The notes: generated by a model from the sequence alone, not told the origin. Positions 8,350 through 16,851 are shown, numbered from the stretch's first letter. The stretch: 33,454 nt of DNA from Vibrio sp. Isolate32 (GCF_022397955.1 NZ_JAKEUQ010000034.1:1-33454), one strand, 5' to 3'. Program-made: numbers and translations.

Positions 8350-8763
8350 GTGTTTCCTCTCTTAGTCTCAAAGGCTGTTATATCTGATCAGCTCTATTAG
8401 TATTTTATAGATATTATTTGGTGATATACCTACAAAGTATATACGCATCTAAACTTAAGATGAATCTTGAAGTCACGGTAAATGAGCTAGAGCACAGAAA
8501 ATTGCTAATAATCACACAGAATTAACTAAGCGCTTACTTGGTGAAATACATGGGGTGAACATATTTTGTTCATTTCATAATTCTCATTTACAAGCGCTTG
8601 TTACTTAGTGTTTTATTGATCAATAACTCAATAAATTCAACCTGATGTGTGAACTAATTTATAGAAATAGAGATTATATAAATTATTGATTTAATGAATG
8701 TTTACGGAGCGAGGCAATGTTTGCTAGAACAGCCTATTCAAAACAATAAGATAGGTAAATCTA
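8350..8763. other. Divergent promoter region, AT-rich
   Basis: About 410 bases between the two-repeat protein (minus) and the lipoprotein (plus). No gene was found. It holds three palindromic elements between 8528 and 8600, described separately. The lipoprotein ATG at 8764 has only weak Shine-Dalgarno-like sequence upstream (GATAGGTAAATCT). Confidence 0.5.
8528..8600. promoter_or_regulatory. Two AAGCGCTT palindromes flanking a TGAAC-N7-GTTCA repeat
   Basis: AAGCGCTT occurs at 8528-8535 and, within CAAGCGCTTG, at 8591-8600; the centres are 64 bp apart. Between them TGAAC-N7-GTTCA spans 8556-8572. AAGCGCTT with a central CG is typical of LacI-family operators, and two sites about six helical turns apart could support looping. 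The regulator is not in the window. Confidence 0.4.
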
Positions 8764-9384
8764 ATGAAAAAACTCGTCAGTTTGCTGCTTGCTGCAGTAT
8801 CTCTAGGGCTTTCTGGTTGTGCAACAGTATTAACCGCAGAGCAAAGTGCACCTCAACTCAACGAAGTCCCACAAGAAAAAGCATTGACTATCGCTGTGAT
8901 CGACAAGCGCCCATACGTTCTTGATCACGACAAAGAGCCAAAGTTCGAGGGCATTATTCGTAGCTCATTAGGTATTCCTTATACCTACAACACGGCGACA
9001 CAGCAGCCCATGTCCCAGTTTTTAACCGACAGATTGGTAGCTGGTTTGAAAAAACAGCAAGTAGCCGTTGAGTCTGTTGAGACGAGACCGGAAGAGGATA
9101 TCACCAAGGTCGCTGAGCAGATGAAAGCGTTCGACAATAAATCAATGATGTTCGTTTTGAATGAATGGAAGTATGACTTCCACGCGTTCACGGACAATTC
9201 TTGGTACAACGTTAATGTGATTATTTATGATGAAGCGGGCAAAAAGCTACTCAGCAAAAACTTCCAAGGCGAGAATGATGTGCCTGATGGCGGCGCAATC
9301 ATTAATGAGATGCAACTTATCTATAAACAGCGCTTCGAAGAAATCTTCCGAGATGCTGAAGTGAAAAATGCATTGCTAAACTAG
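8764..9384 (+). CDS. Putative lipoprotein
   Basis: A 206-aa protein with a clear type II signal peptide: MKK, hydrophobic LVSLLLAAVSLG, and lipobox LSGC with the lipidated cysteine at position 19. Residue +2 is Ala, so outer-membrane sorting by Lol is expected. The body alternates strands and helices (ALTIAVIDKRPYV, SQFLTDRLVAGLKKQQVAV, WYNVNVIIYDEAGKKLLSKN), which recalls YajG-like and other small outer-membrane lipoproteins, but I do not recognise the family with confidence. It is monocistronic and followed by a terminator. Confidence 0.82.
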   Translation: MKKLVSLLLAAVSLGLSGCATVLTAEQSAPQLNEVPQEKALTIAVIDKRPYVLDHDKEPKFEGIIRSSLGIPYTYNTATQQPMSQFLTDRLVAGLKKQQVAVESVETRPEEDITKVAEQMKAFDNKSMMFVLNEWKYDFHAFTDNSWYNVNVIIYDEAGKKLLSKNFQGENDVPDGGAIINEMQLIYKQRFEEIFRDAEVKNALLN

Positions 9385-9409
9385 GCACTTCCGTTGCTAT
9401 CATATTTTG

Positions 9410-9434
9410 AAAAAGCCACACTCTGTGGCTTTTT
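9410..9434 (+). terminator. Rho-independent terminator after the lipoprotein gene
   Basis: AAAAAGCCACA, loop CTC, TGTGGCTTTTT: an 11-bp stem with a U-rich end, 26 bases after the stop codon. Confidence 0.85.
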
Positions 9435-9543
9435 GTTTTAGTGTGAATTTTATTTGTCCTATTTTTTACTTAAAAAGTGAATTTTCACGGTAAATAGTTC
9501 GATTTGTGTGTTTTATGACCGCGTGATCGTTTGCGTTGAAAAA

Positions 9544-9559
9544 TGTGATGAAAGTCTCA
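9544..9559 (+). promoter_or_regulatory. CRP-like site upstream of the nupC leader
   Basis: TGTGA-TGAAAG-TCTCA matches the CRP consensus TGTGA-N6-TCACA at nine of ten core positions. Nucleoside transporter genes are commonly activated by CRP, which fits. Confidence 0.5.
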
Positions 9560-9580
9560 ATCAACTGTTTATACTTCTCT

Positions 9581-9680
9581 TCCGGTTTTAAGCCGGTGCT
9601 TAGCCAATACAAGCCGTCACATGGATATGTGAATGACCCCACGGACCGGACCAGCTACGTTCCACTGCTTGTATAAGGTG
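9581..9680 (+). promoter_or_regulatory. Candidate structured cis-regulatory RNA upstream of a small ORF and nupC
   Basis: Several helices can be drawn. TACAAGC (9608-9614) pairs with GCTTGTA (9667-9673) as a closing stem. Inside it CACAT (9618-9622) pairs with ATGTG (9627-9631), enclosed by CGT/ACG (9615-9617 with 9641-9643). CCGG occurs three times (9582-9585, 9593-9596, 9646-9649) and can pair in alternative ways, as in a switch. The closing stem ends two bases before AAGGTG (9675-9680), a ribosome-binding site for the ORF at 9690. I do not recognise a known riboswitch class. Confidence 0.4.
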
Positions 9681-9689
9681 ATTTTTTAC

Positions 9690-9809
9690 ATGAACAACTC
9701 GTTGTTACAGTCGCTAACTTTGTTAGCTCCTTCATCGCGTAGCGTTTTGCTTGCGGTTCTTTGTCCTGTTCCTTTGATGTCATTCGCTTGGCTCATGTTC
9801 ACTCTATAA
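9690..9809 (+). CDS. Small hydrophobic 39-aa ORF ahead of nupC
   Basis: ATG 9690 with AAGGTG nine bases upstream opens a 39-codon frame ending at TAA 9807-9809, 18 bases before the nupC ATG. The peptide is leucine-rich and hydrophobic: MNNSLLQSLTLLAPSS, then VLLAVLCPVPLMSFAWLMF. It could be a small membrane protein or a leader peptide whose translation couples a structured RNA to nupC. Nothing else supports it beyond position, ribosome-binding site and composition. Confidence 0.4.
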   Translation: MNNSLLQSLTLLAPSSRSVLLAVLCPVPLMSFAWLMFTL

Positions 9810-9827
9810 GGATTACTAGGACACATT

Positions 9828-11036
9828 ATGAATATTCTATTTGGTTTTGTCGGTGTTATTGCACTGATTGCTTGCGCGTACCTGCTATCTGAAAGTCGTT
9901 CTTCGATTAACTGGAAAACGGTGATCCGTGCACTATTACTTCAAATCGGCTTCGCAGCCTTAGTTCTTTATTTCCCATGGGGACAATTAGCACTAACAAG
10001 TCTAAGTAATGGTGTTTCTAGCCTGCTTGGTTTTGCAGATACGGGTATTGCTTTCCTTTTCGGTGATCTTGCTACTGAAGGTTTCATTTTCGCGGTTCGC
10101 GTACTTCCAATCATTATCTTCTTCAGTGCTTTGATCTCTGCGCTTTATTACTTAGGCATCATGCAAAAAGTGATTCAAATCTTAGGTGGAGCGGTGCAAA
10201 AACTGCTTGGCACAAGTAAAGCTGAATCTCTGGTTGCGACCGGTAATATCTTCCTTTCTCAGGGTGAGTCTCCTCTTCTTATTCGTCCTTTTTTAAAGTC
10301 TATGACTCGTTCTGAACTGTTTGCTGTAATGGCAGGTGGTATGGCATCGGTAGCTGGCAGTGTGCTTGGTGGTTATGCAGGCTTCGGTGTTGAACTTAAA
10401 TACCTTATTGCTGCGAGCTTCATGGCGGCTCCGGGTAGCTTGTTAATGGCGAAGATCATCGTTCCTGAACGCAGCACACCGAGTGACTATGACCACATTG
10501 AGCTAGATAAAGCTGACCAAAGCAACGTAATTGATGCCTTGGCTAGCGGCGCGATGAACGGTATGAAGGTGGCTGTGGCTGTCGGTACTATGTTGATTGC
10601 ATTTGTGAGTGTGATTGCGATGGTAAACACTGGCTTAGAAAGCCTAGGTGATACGTTCGGCTTTGCGGGTATCACGTTGCAAGCTATCTTCGGTTACCTA
10701 TTCTCACCACTAGCATGGTTAATCGGTATTCCGAGTGATGAAGTATTAATGGCGGGTTCTTACATTGGTCAGAAGATCGTAATGAACGAGTTTGTTGCTT
10801 TCATCGACTTCGTTGAAAACAAAGCGCTACTGTCTGAACACAGCCAAGTGATTGTGACATTTGCACTGTGTGGCTTTGCTAACATAGGCTCTATTGCGAT
10901 TCAACTGGGTTCTATCGGTGTAATGGCACCAGAGCGTCGTGCTGAAGTAGCGAACCTAGGTTTGAAAGCTGTCGCTGCTGGTACGCTAGCAAACCTAATG
11001 AGTGCATGTTTAGCGGGTATTTTCATCCTGCTTTAA
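9828..11036 (+). CDS. nupC: NupC family concentrative nucleoside transporter
   Basis: A 402-aa inner-membrane protein of the CNT family, which imports nucleosides with sodium or protons. Visible family marks are the N-terminal hydrophobic helices (FGFVGVIALIACAYLLS), the LATEGFIFAVRVLPIIIFFSA region, GNIFLSQGESPLLIRPFLK containing the nucleoside-binding QGE(S/T)P element, and the late motif ALCGFANIGSIAIQLGSIG with GFAN. The length is standard. AGGACAC lies before the ATG. The transcript probably begins upstream of 9580 and so includes the structured leader and small ORF. A strong terminator follows, so nupC is the last gene of its unit. Confidence 0.93.
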   Translation: MNILFGFVGVIALIACAYLLSESRSSINWKTVIRALLLQIGFAALVLYFPWGQLALTSLSNGVSSLLGFADTGIAFLFGDLATEGFIFAVRVLPIIIFFSALISALYYLGIMQKVIQILGGAVQKLLGTSKAESLVATGNIFLSQGESPLLIRPFLKSMTRSELFAVMAGGMASVAGSVLGGYAGFGVELKYLIAASFMAAPGSLLMAKIIVPERSTPSDYDHIELDKADQSNVIDALASGAMNGMKVAVAVGTMLIAFVSVIAMVNTGLESLGDTFGFAGITLQAIFGYLFSPLAWLIGIPSDEVLMAGSYIGQKIVMNEFVAFIDFVENKALLSEHSQVIVTFALCGFANIGSIAIQLGSIGVMAPERRAEVANLGLKAVAAGTLANLMSACLAGIFILL

Positions 11037-11048
11037 GCTAGATTCAGT

Positions 11049-11101
11049 AAAAGCGGACACTTTGCTTACGGTTTCAACGTGAGAAGGGTGTCCGCTTTTT
11101 T
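11049..11101 (+). terminator. Rho-independent terminator after nupC
   Basis: AAAAGCGGACAC pairs with GTGTCCGCTTTTTT across a loop of about 27 bases, just after the nupC stop. Confidence 0.8.
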
Positions 11102-11317
11102 GTGCCTGTTAATCAGGCTAAATCCGGTTTTGGTTGCTGATTGTTATTTGTATTTAGTGAGCAAAGGCTCACTCGGAAGAGTAATAGAGCCCATGCCTTT
11201 TATCCGATATACTTGAATATTATTAGGTTGCGATTAGTAATATGCGGTTTCGAGTAACAACATCCGGTTCCGATGAAAAACAGTGGCAACCAAATTCAAT
11301 AAATCAAAGGTCTTTCC

Positions 11318-11587
11318 ATGAACATGCGCGTTCTCATTGGTCTTATCACTACCTTCATTGGCTTATTTGCGATGGTTTATTTTATTGCTGGTGGTGAACA
11401 GTTTCCTATATCTCAGTGGCCAAAAGAAGCTTATCTTGGTTTGGTATTTAGTGTTGTCTGGGGCGCAGGTGTAGCAGCATCGGCAGCATACTTCTTTTCA
11501 GCATTGGTGTTCGTGACCGTTGCCGCGGTTTGCTATGCAATTGGCTACAAGATCGGTGGCTTATTTACTAACGACTCTGAAGCCTAG
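11318..11587 (+). CDS. Small membrane protein of unknown function
   Basis: An 89-aa protein with an N-terminal hydrophobic helix (LIGLITTFIGLFAMVYFIAG) and two more in the C-terminal half (LGLVFSVVWGAGVAASAAYF and ALVFVTVAAVCYAIGY). The segment between, EQFPISQWPKEA, is polar. This suggests three membrane spans. AAAGG stands seven bases before the ATG. The methyltransferase frame begins 14 bases after the stop, so the two may share a transcript. No family recognised. Confidence 0.75.
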   Translation: MNMRVLIGLITTFIGLFAMVYFIAGGEQFPISQWPKEAYLGLVFSVVWGAGVAASAAYFFSALVFVTVAAVCYAIGYKIGGLFTNDSEA

Positions 11588-11600
11588 CTAGTCTGACTAT

Positions 11601-12227
11601 GTGGTTGAGTTGCGTGTAATGCGTTGGCGCGATCGTTTTAAGGTGTATTGGTATCACCGAAAGCAAACCCATCGTTGGAAAGGGGACAAAGCAAAGTCTC
11701 TAGGTGGGACCAATGAAGAAAGCCAGTTGTGTCGCTTTGAAGTGATCGCACGCGCTACAGACTTTGAGAAAAAAAGTGTTTTGGACTTAGGGTGTGGTTA
11801 CGGAGATCTGTTTGAACTACTCGACAGCATTTATCGTCTCCAATCATACACAGGTGTTGATCAGCACTCTGGCTTCCTTAAAACGGCCAAGCAAAAGTAC
11901 ACAGAAGCTCGCTGCCAATTTATTGCGGGTGACATGAGCAAGATGCCTCTTGAAACCCATGACGTGGTTATCGCTAGCGGTTCATTGAATTACATTTCTC
12001 GAGATTCTGATTACCTGACGAATATGATTACTCGGATGTTTGACCTAGCGAATCAAACCGTCATATTTAATCTTCTTAACTCTAGCCAGTACCCCTCGCG
12101 CAATACCTTGATGAGCTATCATCCTCAAGGTGTTTATCGCTTCTGTAAAATGCTGTGTAACGATGTCTCTTTAATTGAGGGATATACCGAAGGTGACTTC
12201 ACTATAGTGATGAACAAGACTGTCTGA
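11601..12227 (+). CDS. Class I SAM-dependent methyltransferase
   Basis: A 208-aa protein with the Rossmann-type SAM site: motif I VLDLGCGYGDLFELL, the acidic ribose-binding residue in YTGVDQHSG, and motif IV-like HDVVIASGSLNYI. The front (RFKVYWYHRKQTHRWKG) is basic. The substrate cannot be told. Start is uncertain: GTG 11601 or ATG 11619; neither has a good Shine-Dalgarno sequence, and translation may be coupled to the preceding small membrane protein. A bidirectional terminator follows. Confidence 0.82.
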   Translation: MVELRVMRWRDRFKVYWYHRKQTHRWKGDKAKSLGGTNEESQLCRFEVIARATDFEKKSVLDLGCGYGDLFELLDSIYRLQSYTGVDQHSGFLKTAKQKYTEARCQFIAGDMSKMPLETHDVVIASGSLNYISRDSDYLTNMITRMFDLANQTVIFNLLNSSQYPSRNTLMSYHPQGVYRFCKMLCNDVSLIEGYTEGDFTIVMNKTV

Positions 12228-12276
12228 GCGTTTTAGCTTTATGCTTTGTACGCGCTATTGATATGTCTCAGGTATT

Positions 12277-12312
12277 AAAAAGCCGCACGCCTTAAAGGTG
12301 TGCGGCTTTTTG
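12277..12312. terminator. Bidirectional terminator
   Basis: AAAAAGCCGCAC and GTGCGGCTTTTT form a long stem (with CC/GG inner pairs) between the convergent methyltransferase and DUF3541-like genes. Confidence 0.87.
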
Positions 12313-12337
12313 GTTTTTGTCGTCTGGCTTAAGTGTT

Positions 12338-13492
12338 CTATTTATTCTCAACAAGCCCGTAAGGAATCGTTTTAAATACCTTTGGGTTCCCTTTGAAAGT
12401 TGGTGCTTCATTCACTTGTTGCCAGTCAAGCAACATGATTGCCAATACGTTGCGGTGCTCTCCATATTCAAGATCAAAATCACCGGTGATTGAAGGGATC
12501 ATACCGCGCTTCTTATCAATCGAGGATTGGATAGCAAGTCGAGTCTTCTCTACCACTGGATCATCTTCAAGGCCTGCCAATAGGAAGGTTAAGCCAACCT
12601 CGGCAATGACATCTTCTTTCGCACGCAGCAGGATAGTATCGATGTTCTCTCTAAAGTAATCGTAGATCCATTGGTGTTCTTGTTCGCTGACTTGATGTTG
12701 ATAGTACTCAGAGTCACCGAAGATGACGTGTGTCATGCCGTAAATCTTATTGCCAAACTGCTGGCTAGAGAGCTTTTTGTCCTTGTCGTCAGGGTATGCT
12801 TTTTTGAAGGTATCGACGAACTCATTAACGACATCTTGCTCACCCAGTTGGCGCAGCCAATAAACCTGATTAGCGAGCTGAGCGGCCCATGCTTTGACCA
12901 TGTCTTCATTGGTTACGTAGCGAGAAAAGTCATAGCGACGAATGATCTCACGCAATTTGGCATCGTTCTTGTGCTCTAGACCGTATTCATTAGCACGCGC
13001 CATAGAACCAAGAAGGTCGACACCTAGATACAGATATTCAGGCATGTGCTTAGTGATGTTGTAGCGACGAACGCTACGCTCATCGTTATCACCAACATAA
13101 GATGCAACCCGCTTCTCTGAGTAGAGTACAATTTGTTCCATGGTGTGAACTTCATTCGACAGTGTACTCAGCTTACTTGCCACTCGCGCCATGTCACTCC
13201 ACACCGCGGCATAATACTTATCGTCTAACGTTTGTCGATACATACGTAAACCAAAGTGACCTTCTTTAAAAGCGGGAAGGGTGTAGAGTTGGCTTTCGTA
13301 GGTGGTGCGAATGAGGTAAGCAGATTGCTTGAAAGACTGGTCGTGATGGTTGTGTGAATCAGCTTGGGGTCTAACACTCGGGGCGCTTATTACTTGCTTA
13401 TTCTCTTGGATATTGAGAGTGTCTTGCGCGTGAACAGCCGCCGCAATTGAGGCTGATAGCAATGTACACAGTGTGATAGTTTTTAGCTTCAT
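12338..13492 (-). CDS. DUF3541-like exported protein
   Basis: A 384-aa protein with a Sec signal peptide (MKLKTITLCTLLSASIAAAVHA, cut before QD). The mature protein is mostly helical and rich in aromatic and charged residues. Examples are RMYRQTLDDKYYAAVWSDMA, HMPEYLYLGVDLLGSMARAN and EYGEHRNVLAIMLLDWQQV. Length and sequence recall the uncharacterised DUF3541 proteins common in Vibrio, though the name is from memory. It should be periplasmic. No enzyme motif was identified. It is divergent from the diguanylate cyclase gene, with 271 bases between them. Confidence 0.75.
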   Translation of the reverse strand: MKLKTITLCTLLSASIAAAVHAQDTLNIQENKQVISAPSVRPQADSHNHHDQSFKQSAYLIRTTYESQLYTLPAFKEGHFGLRMYRQTLDDKYYAAVWSDMARVASKLSTLSNEVHTMEQIVLYSEKRVASYVGDNDERSVRRYNITKHMPEYLYLGVDLLGSMARANEYGLEHKNDAKLREIIRRYDFSRYVTNEDMVKAWAAQLANQVYWLRQLGEQDVVNEFVDTFKKAYPDDKDKKLSSQQFGNKIYGMTHVIFGDSEYYQHQVSEQEHQWIYDYFRENIDTILLRAKEDVIAEVGLTFLLAGLEDDPVVEKTRLAIQSSIDKKRGMIPSITGDFDLEYGEHRNVLAIMLLDWQQVNEAPTFKGNPKVFKTIPYGLVENK

Positions 13493-13763
13493 GTTGTAGG
13501 TACTAAGCTGATTAATGTCCTATTTAAAATAACATTGATGAATCTTTAAATGTGAGCTTTCGGTCAATACATTGTAAGCTTTAAGAAGATTGATTAGATT
13601 TTTGGTTCAGGAATCAGTGTGTCCAATGAGTCATCAAGTGGTGAATGGCTCAATAATGAAATGAGCACGAGGCCAGCCGTGTATTTTTAACAACTTAGCG
13701 GCATACTTGAAGAGTTAGTCTGAAATGAGCAAATTTAAGAACAAAAAGGATTAGGGGGTCGGA

Positions 13764-15119
13764 ATGCCAAGCGGTTCGAGTAAGCAATGGCCTGCCAAAT
13801 TATTAGCTTTACTGTTTTTTCTAGTGTTTACTAGTGCTATCGAGTTTTTCCATTCCAAAGAGCTATCCTATATCAAAGATGAATCCTACGCTGGGGCAAA
13901 AAAGCAACTATCGACTGTCCGTTCTCGTATTGAAGCGGCGATTGTCTCAGATATGTATATCCTCAATAACTTATCTACGCTTGTAACCCTAAATCCAAAT
14001 GGCGAGCAAAAAGGGTGGGGTCAGATTGCTCAAAACATTATCCGTGATGGCTTTCATATTCAATTGATCGGTTTAGCCGAAGACGATGTGCTTAATTTCG
14101 TTTATCCAATGGAAGGAAACGAGCAGATTATTGGTATTGACTATCGAGACTACCCAGATCAATGGGAACCTATTCAGATTGCTCGTGAGCTTGGCAATAC
14201 CTTTATTTCAGGGCCGTTTGACCTATTTCAAGGTGGAAGCGCACTCATTACGCGAACTCCAATCTTTCGAGACTCGCCTTTCAATCAAGATTACTGGGGT
14301 GTCTGCAGTGCCGTTATTGATTTAGCTGCGTTGTTTGAAGGTGTTGGGATCGGAAAAATTGAGAACAAGTATCAACTCGCGATTCGCGGTGCAAACAGTT
14401 CAGGTAAAGATGGCGCAGTCTTTTATGGCTCTCAGGATGTGTTTGATAATGCGTTTGCCACTGAACAGGTGAGTTTCCCATACGGTGGTTGGTACCTTGC
14501 TCTCTCTGGTAACGAACATGTCTTGACGGATGAACCTTGGTATCGAATCCAAGCGTTAAGGCTGGTGGGTTACTCCATTATGTTAGTTCTGGCGGTTGCT
14601 TTCTTTACTATTTATCGCCTTTACCGCATTGCAGACAGCCGCTCTATGCATGATGAGCTAACGATGTTACCGAATCGCCGATACTTCATGTGTAGCCTCA
14701 AACAGGCCTTTAAAGCCATTCAAAAACATAGAGCGAGAACCTTTGCTGTTGTAAATATTGACCTCGATGGGTTTAAAGCAATCAACGATACTTATGGTCA
14801 TGCGGCGGGCGATCAGGTACTGATCGAGTGTGCTAACCGCATTAGGAGTGAGTTGCGTGTTTCAGATATAGTCGCAAGGATAGGCGGTGATGAGTTCTTA
14901 GTTTTATTGCCACGGATCATTGATGCTCAACACGTATCTTCGATCGTGACTAAACTACGAAAGTCGATATGCTCGACACCAGTTGTTTACGAGTCGCACT
15001 CTATTTATCTCAGAATCAGTGTTGGTTGGGTTATCAACAATAACAACTACAATGATGTTGATGCGCTCTTGAAAGCCGCTGATGAAAAAATGTACGAAAA
15101 GAAGCGGCAAGTTATCTAG
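13764..15119 (+). CDS. Membrane-anchored diguanylate cyclase (GGDEF) with a periplasmic sensor
   Basis: A 451-aa protein. A first membrane helix (LLALLFFLVFTSAIEFF) is followed by a periplasmic domain of about 230 residues resembling CHASE (AKKQLSTVRSRIEAAI, then QLIGLAEDDVLNFVYP). A second helix (LVGYSIMLVLAVAFFTIY) leads to a cytoplasmic GGDEF domain. The active site is intact, RIGGDEF at about 372-378, with an inhibitory RxxD site (RVSD, 365-368) five residues upstream. It should make c-di-GMP from GTP and be product-inhibited, promoting attachment over motility. AGGATTAGGGGG lies before the ATG. It sits in the same window as a dead HD-GYP gene, the opposing activity. Confidence 0.9.
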   Translation: MPSGSSKQWPAKLLALLFFLVFTSAIEFFHSKELSYIKDESYAGAKKQLSTVRSRIEAAIVSDMYILNNLSTLVTLNPNGEQKGWGQIAQNIIRDGFHIQLIGLAEDDVLNFVYPMEGNEQIIGIDYRDYPDQWEPIQIARELGNTFISGPFDLFQGGSALITRTPIFRDSPFNQDYWGVCSAVIDLAALFEGVGIGKIENKYQLAIRGANSSGKDGAVFYGSQDVFDNAFATEQVSFPYGGWYLALSGNEHVLTDEPWYRIQALRLVGYSIMLVLAVAFFTIYRLYRIADSRSMHDELTMLPNRRYFMCSLKQAFKAIQKHRARTFAVVNIDLDGFKAINDTYGHAAGDQVLIECANRIRSELRVSDIVARIGGDEFLVLLPRIIDAQHVSSIVTKLRKSICSTPVVYESHSIYLRISVGWVINNNNYNDVDALLKAADEKMYEKKRQVI

Positions 15120-15170
15120 GTTGAATTTACGTTGCGATTAGAATTTAGTTGCTGAATGTGCGGAAAAGCC

Positions 15171-15251
15171 TCAGAATACCGCGCTTTGCTCCATATCAAT
15201 GATTTGATCAGCAAAAGCTTCAGCGGCACGTTTTTGTACTTTGTCGCTCAT
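15171..15251 (-). CDS. Possible 26-aa small protein
   Basis: A short minus-strand frame (MSDKVQKRAAEAFADQIIDM and six more residues) in the gap before rhlE. It looks protein-like and amphipathic, but has no good ribosome-binding site and lies antisense to the rhlE leader. It could be a remnant or chance. Confidence 0.2.
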   Translation of the reverse strand: MSDKVQKRAAEAFADQIIDMEQSAVF

Positions 15252-15282
15252 ACCAAATGTTATTCAACTGAGAAAATAATCT

Positions 15283-16851
15283 ATGAGTTTTACCTCCCTT
15301 GGCCTTTCAGAACCGATTCTTAAAGCTATTGAAGCACAAGGTTACGATAAGCCATCACCAATCCAAGAGAAAGCCGTGCCAGCTGTCCTTATGGGCAAAG
15401 ATGTAATGGCCGCAGCTCAAACAGGGACAGGTAAAACTGCTGGCTTCACGCTACCTATTCTTGAATTGCTATCAAAAGGCCCTCGTGTTCGTCAGAACCA
15501 AGTGCGCGCATTAGTCTTAACACCGACTCGTGAACTTGCTGCTCAGGTGAATGGCAGTGTTGTTAAGTACGGTATCAATCTATCATTGACTTCGAGTGTT
15601 GTATTCGGTGGCGTAAAAATTAACCCTCAGATGCAAAAATTGCGTAAAGGTAGTGATGTTCTGGTGGCAACACCGGGTCGCCTGCTTGATCTATACAACC
15701 AAAATGCTGTTCGCTTCGATCAACTTGAGATCTTAGTCCTAGATGAAGCGGACCGTATGCTAGACATGGGCTTCATCCGCGATATTCGCAAGATCTTGGC
15801 TTTCTTACCTAAGAAACGTCAGAATCTACTGTTCTCTGCAACTTTCTCTGATGATATCCGTAGCCTAGCGAAAGGCTTGGTTAACAACCCGGTTGAAATT
15901 TCAGTAAGCCCTGCAAACTCGACGGCAAAAACGGTTGAACAGAGTATCTACCCAGTAGATAAGAAGAAAAAGAGCCCAATGCTTGCGAAGCTGATTAAAG
16001 ACAATGATTGGCGTCAGGTGTTGGTATTTAGCAAAACTAAGCACGGTGCTAATAAGCTGGCTCGCTTCCTAGATGAACAAGGTATTACTGCTGCACCTAT
16101 TCATGGCAACAAGAGCCAGGGCGCTCGTACTAAAGCGCTAGAGAACTTCAAAACGGGTAAAGTACGCGTGTTAGTAGCAACTGATATCGCGGCTCGTGGT
16201 ATTGATATCCCACAACTTCCTCAAGTGGTTAACTTCGATCTTCCACATGTATCAGAAGACTATGTGCACCGTATCGGTCGTACTGGCCGTGCTGGTGAAG
16301 TCGGTAAAGCGATTTCGTTGGTTTGCGCTGATGAAGTGGGTGAGCTGTTCGGTATTGAACGTCTTATTCAACAAGTGCTAGAGCGTCGTGAACTTGAAGG
16401 TTTCTCGCCAGTAAACAAGCTACCTGAATCTCGTTTGGATTTACGTCCAATCAAGCCTAAGAAGCCGAAGAAAGCTAAACAGCCACGTGAACATGCCGAT
16501 GGTCAACGTTCTGGTGATAATGCTCGTGGTCATAAACCTGCAGGTAAGAACAAGCGACATGTAACTGGTAATGGATCTACGCCAAAGCGTAAGCCAACGT
16601 CTGGAAAGAAGCCGATTGAAAACAATTCAGCCGTGATTGGTGAAGATAAATCAGTAAGAAACAACGGCAGTAACTTTAAGCGCGGTAATGCGGGCAACAA
16701 ATCTACTGCAAATAACGCGGGTAAACCTGCAGGCAAGCCTAAGAAGTGTGGTTACGGCGGTAGCTATGGTCCGAGTAAGTCGTCAAATAAGCCGACAGGC
16801 AACAAACCTTCACCGTCTAGAAGCCGCTCTAAGCCAGCACCTCAGAAGTAG
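15283..16851 (+). CDS. rhlE: DEAD-box ATP-dependent RNA helicase RhlE
   Basis: A 522-aa DEAD-box helicase that remodels RNA, linked in other bacteria to ribosome assembly, mRNA decay and cold growth. Motifs in order: Q motif SPIQEKAVP, Walker A AQTGTGKT (45-52), PTRELAAQ, TPGRLLD, DEAD (154-157), SAT in LLFSATFSDD, ATDIAARGIDIPQL and HRIGRTGRAG. The start, MSFTSLGLSEPILKAIEAQG, is typical of RhlE. From about residue 375 a long basic tail rich in Lys, Pro, Gly and Asn (KPKKPKKAKQPRE, later KSSNKPTGNKPSPSRSRSK) should bind RNA without sequence preference. The length, about 520, is usual for vibrio RhlE. Confidence 0.93.
   Translation: MSFTSLGLSEPILKAIEAQGYDKPSPIQEKAVPAVLMGKDVMAAAQTGTGKTAGFTLPILELLSKGPRVRQNQVRALVLTPTRELAAQVNGSVVKYGINLSLTSSVVFGGVKINPQMQKLRKGSDVLVATPGRLLDLYNQNAVRFDQLEILVLDEADRMLDMGFIRDIRKILAFLPKKRQNLLFSATFSDDIRSLAKGLVNNPVEISVSPANSTAKTVEQSIYPVDKKKKSPMLAKLIKDNDWRQVLVFSKTKHGANKLARFLDEQGITAAPIHGNKSQGARTKALENFKTGKVRVLVATDIAARGIDIPQLPQVVNFDLPHVSEDYVHRIGRTGRAGEVGKAISLVCADEVGELFGIERLIQQVLERRELEGFSPVNKLPESRLDLRPIKPKKPKKAKQPREHADGQRSGDNARGHKPAGKNKRHVTGNGSTPKRKPTSGKKPIENNSAVIGEDKSVRNNGSNFKRGNAGNKSTANNAGKPAGKPKKCGYGGSYGPSKSSNKPTGNKPSPSRSRSKPAPQK

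Noticed and set aside
12393..12979. Plus-strand frames opposite the DUF3541-like gene
   Set aside because: The minus-strand gene has a signal peptide and full length; these are shadows.
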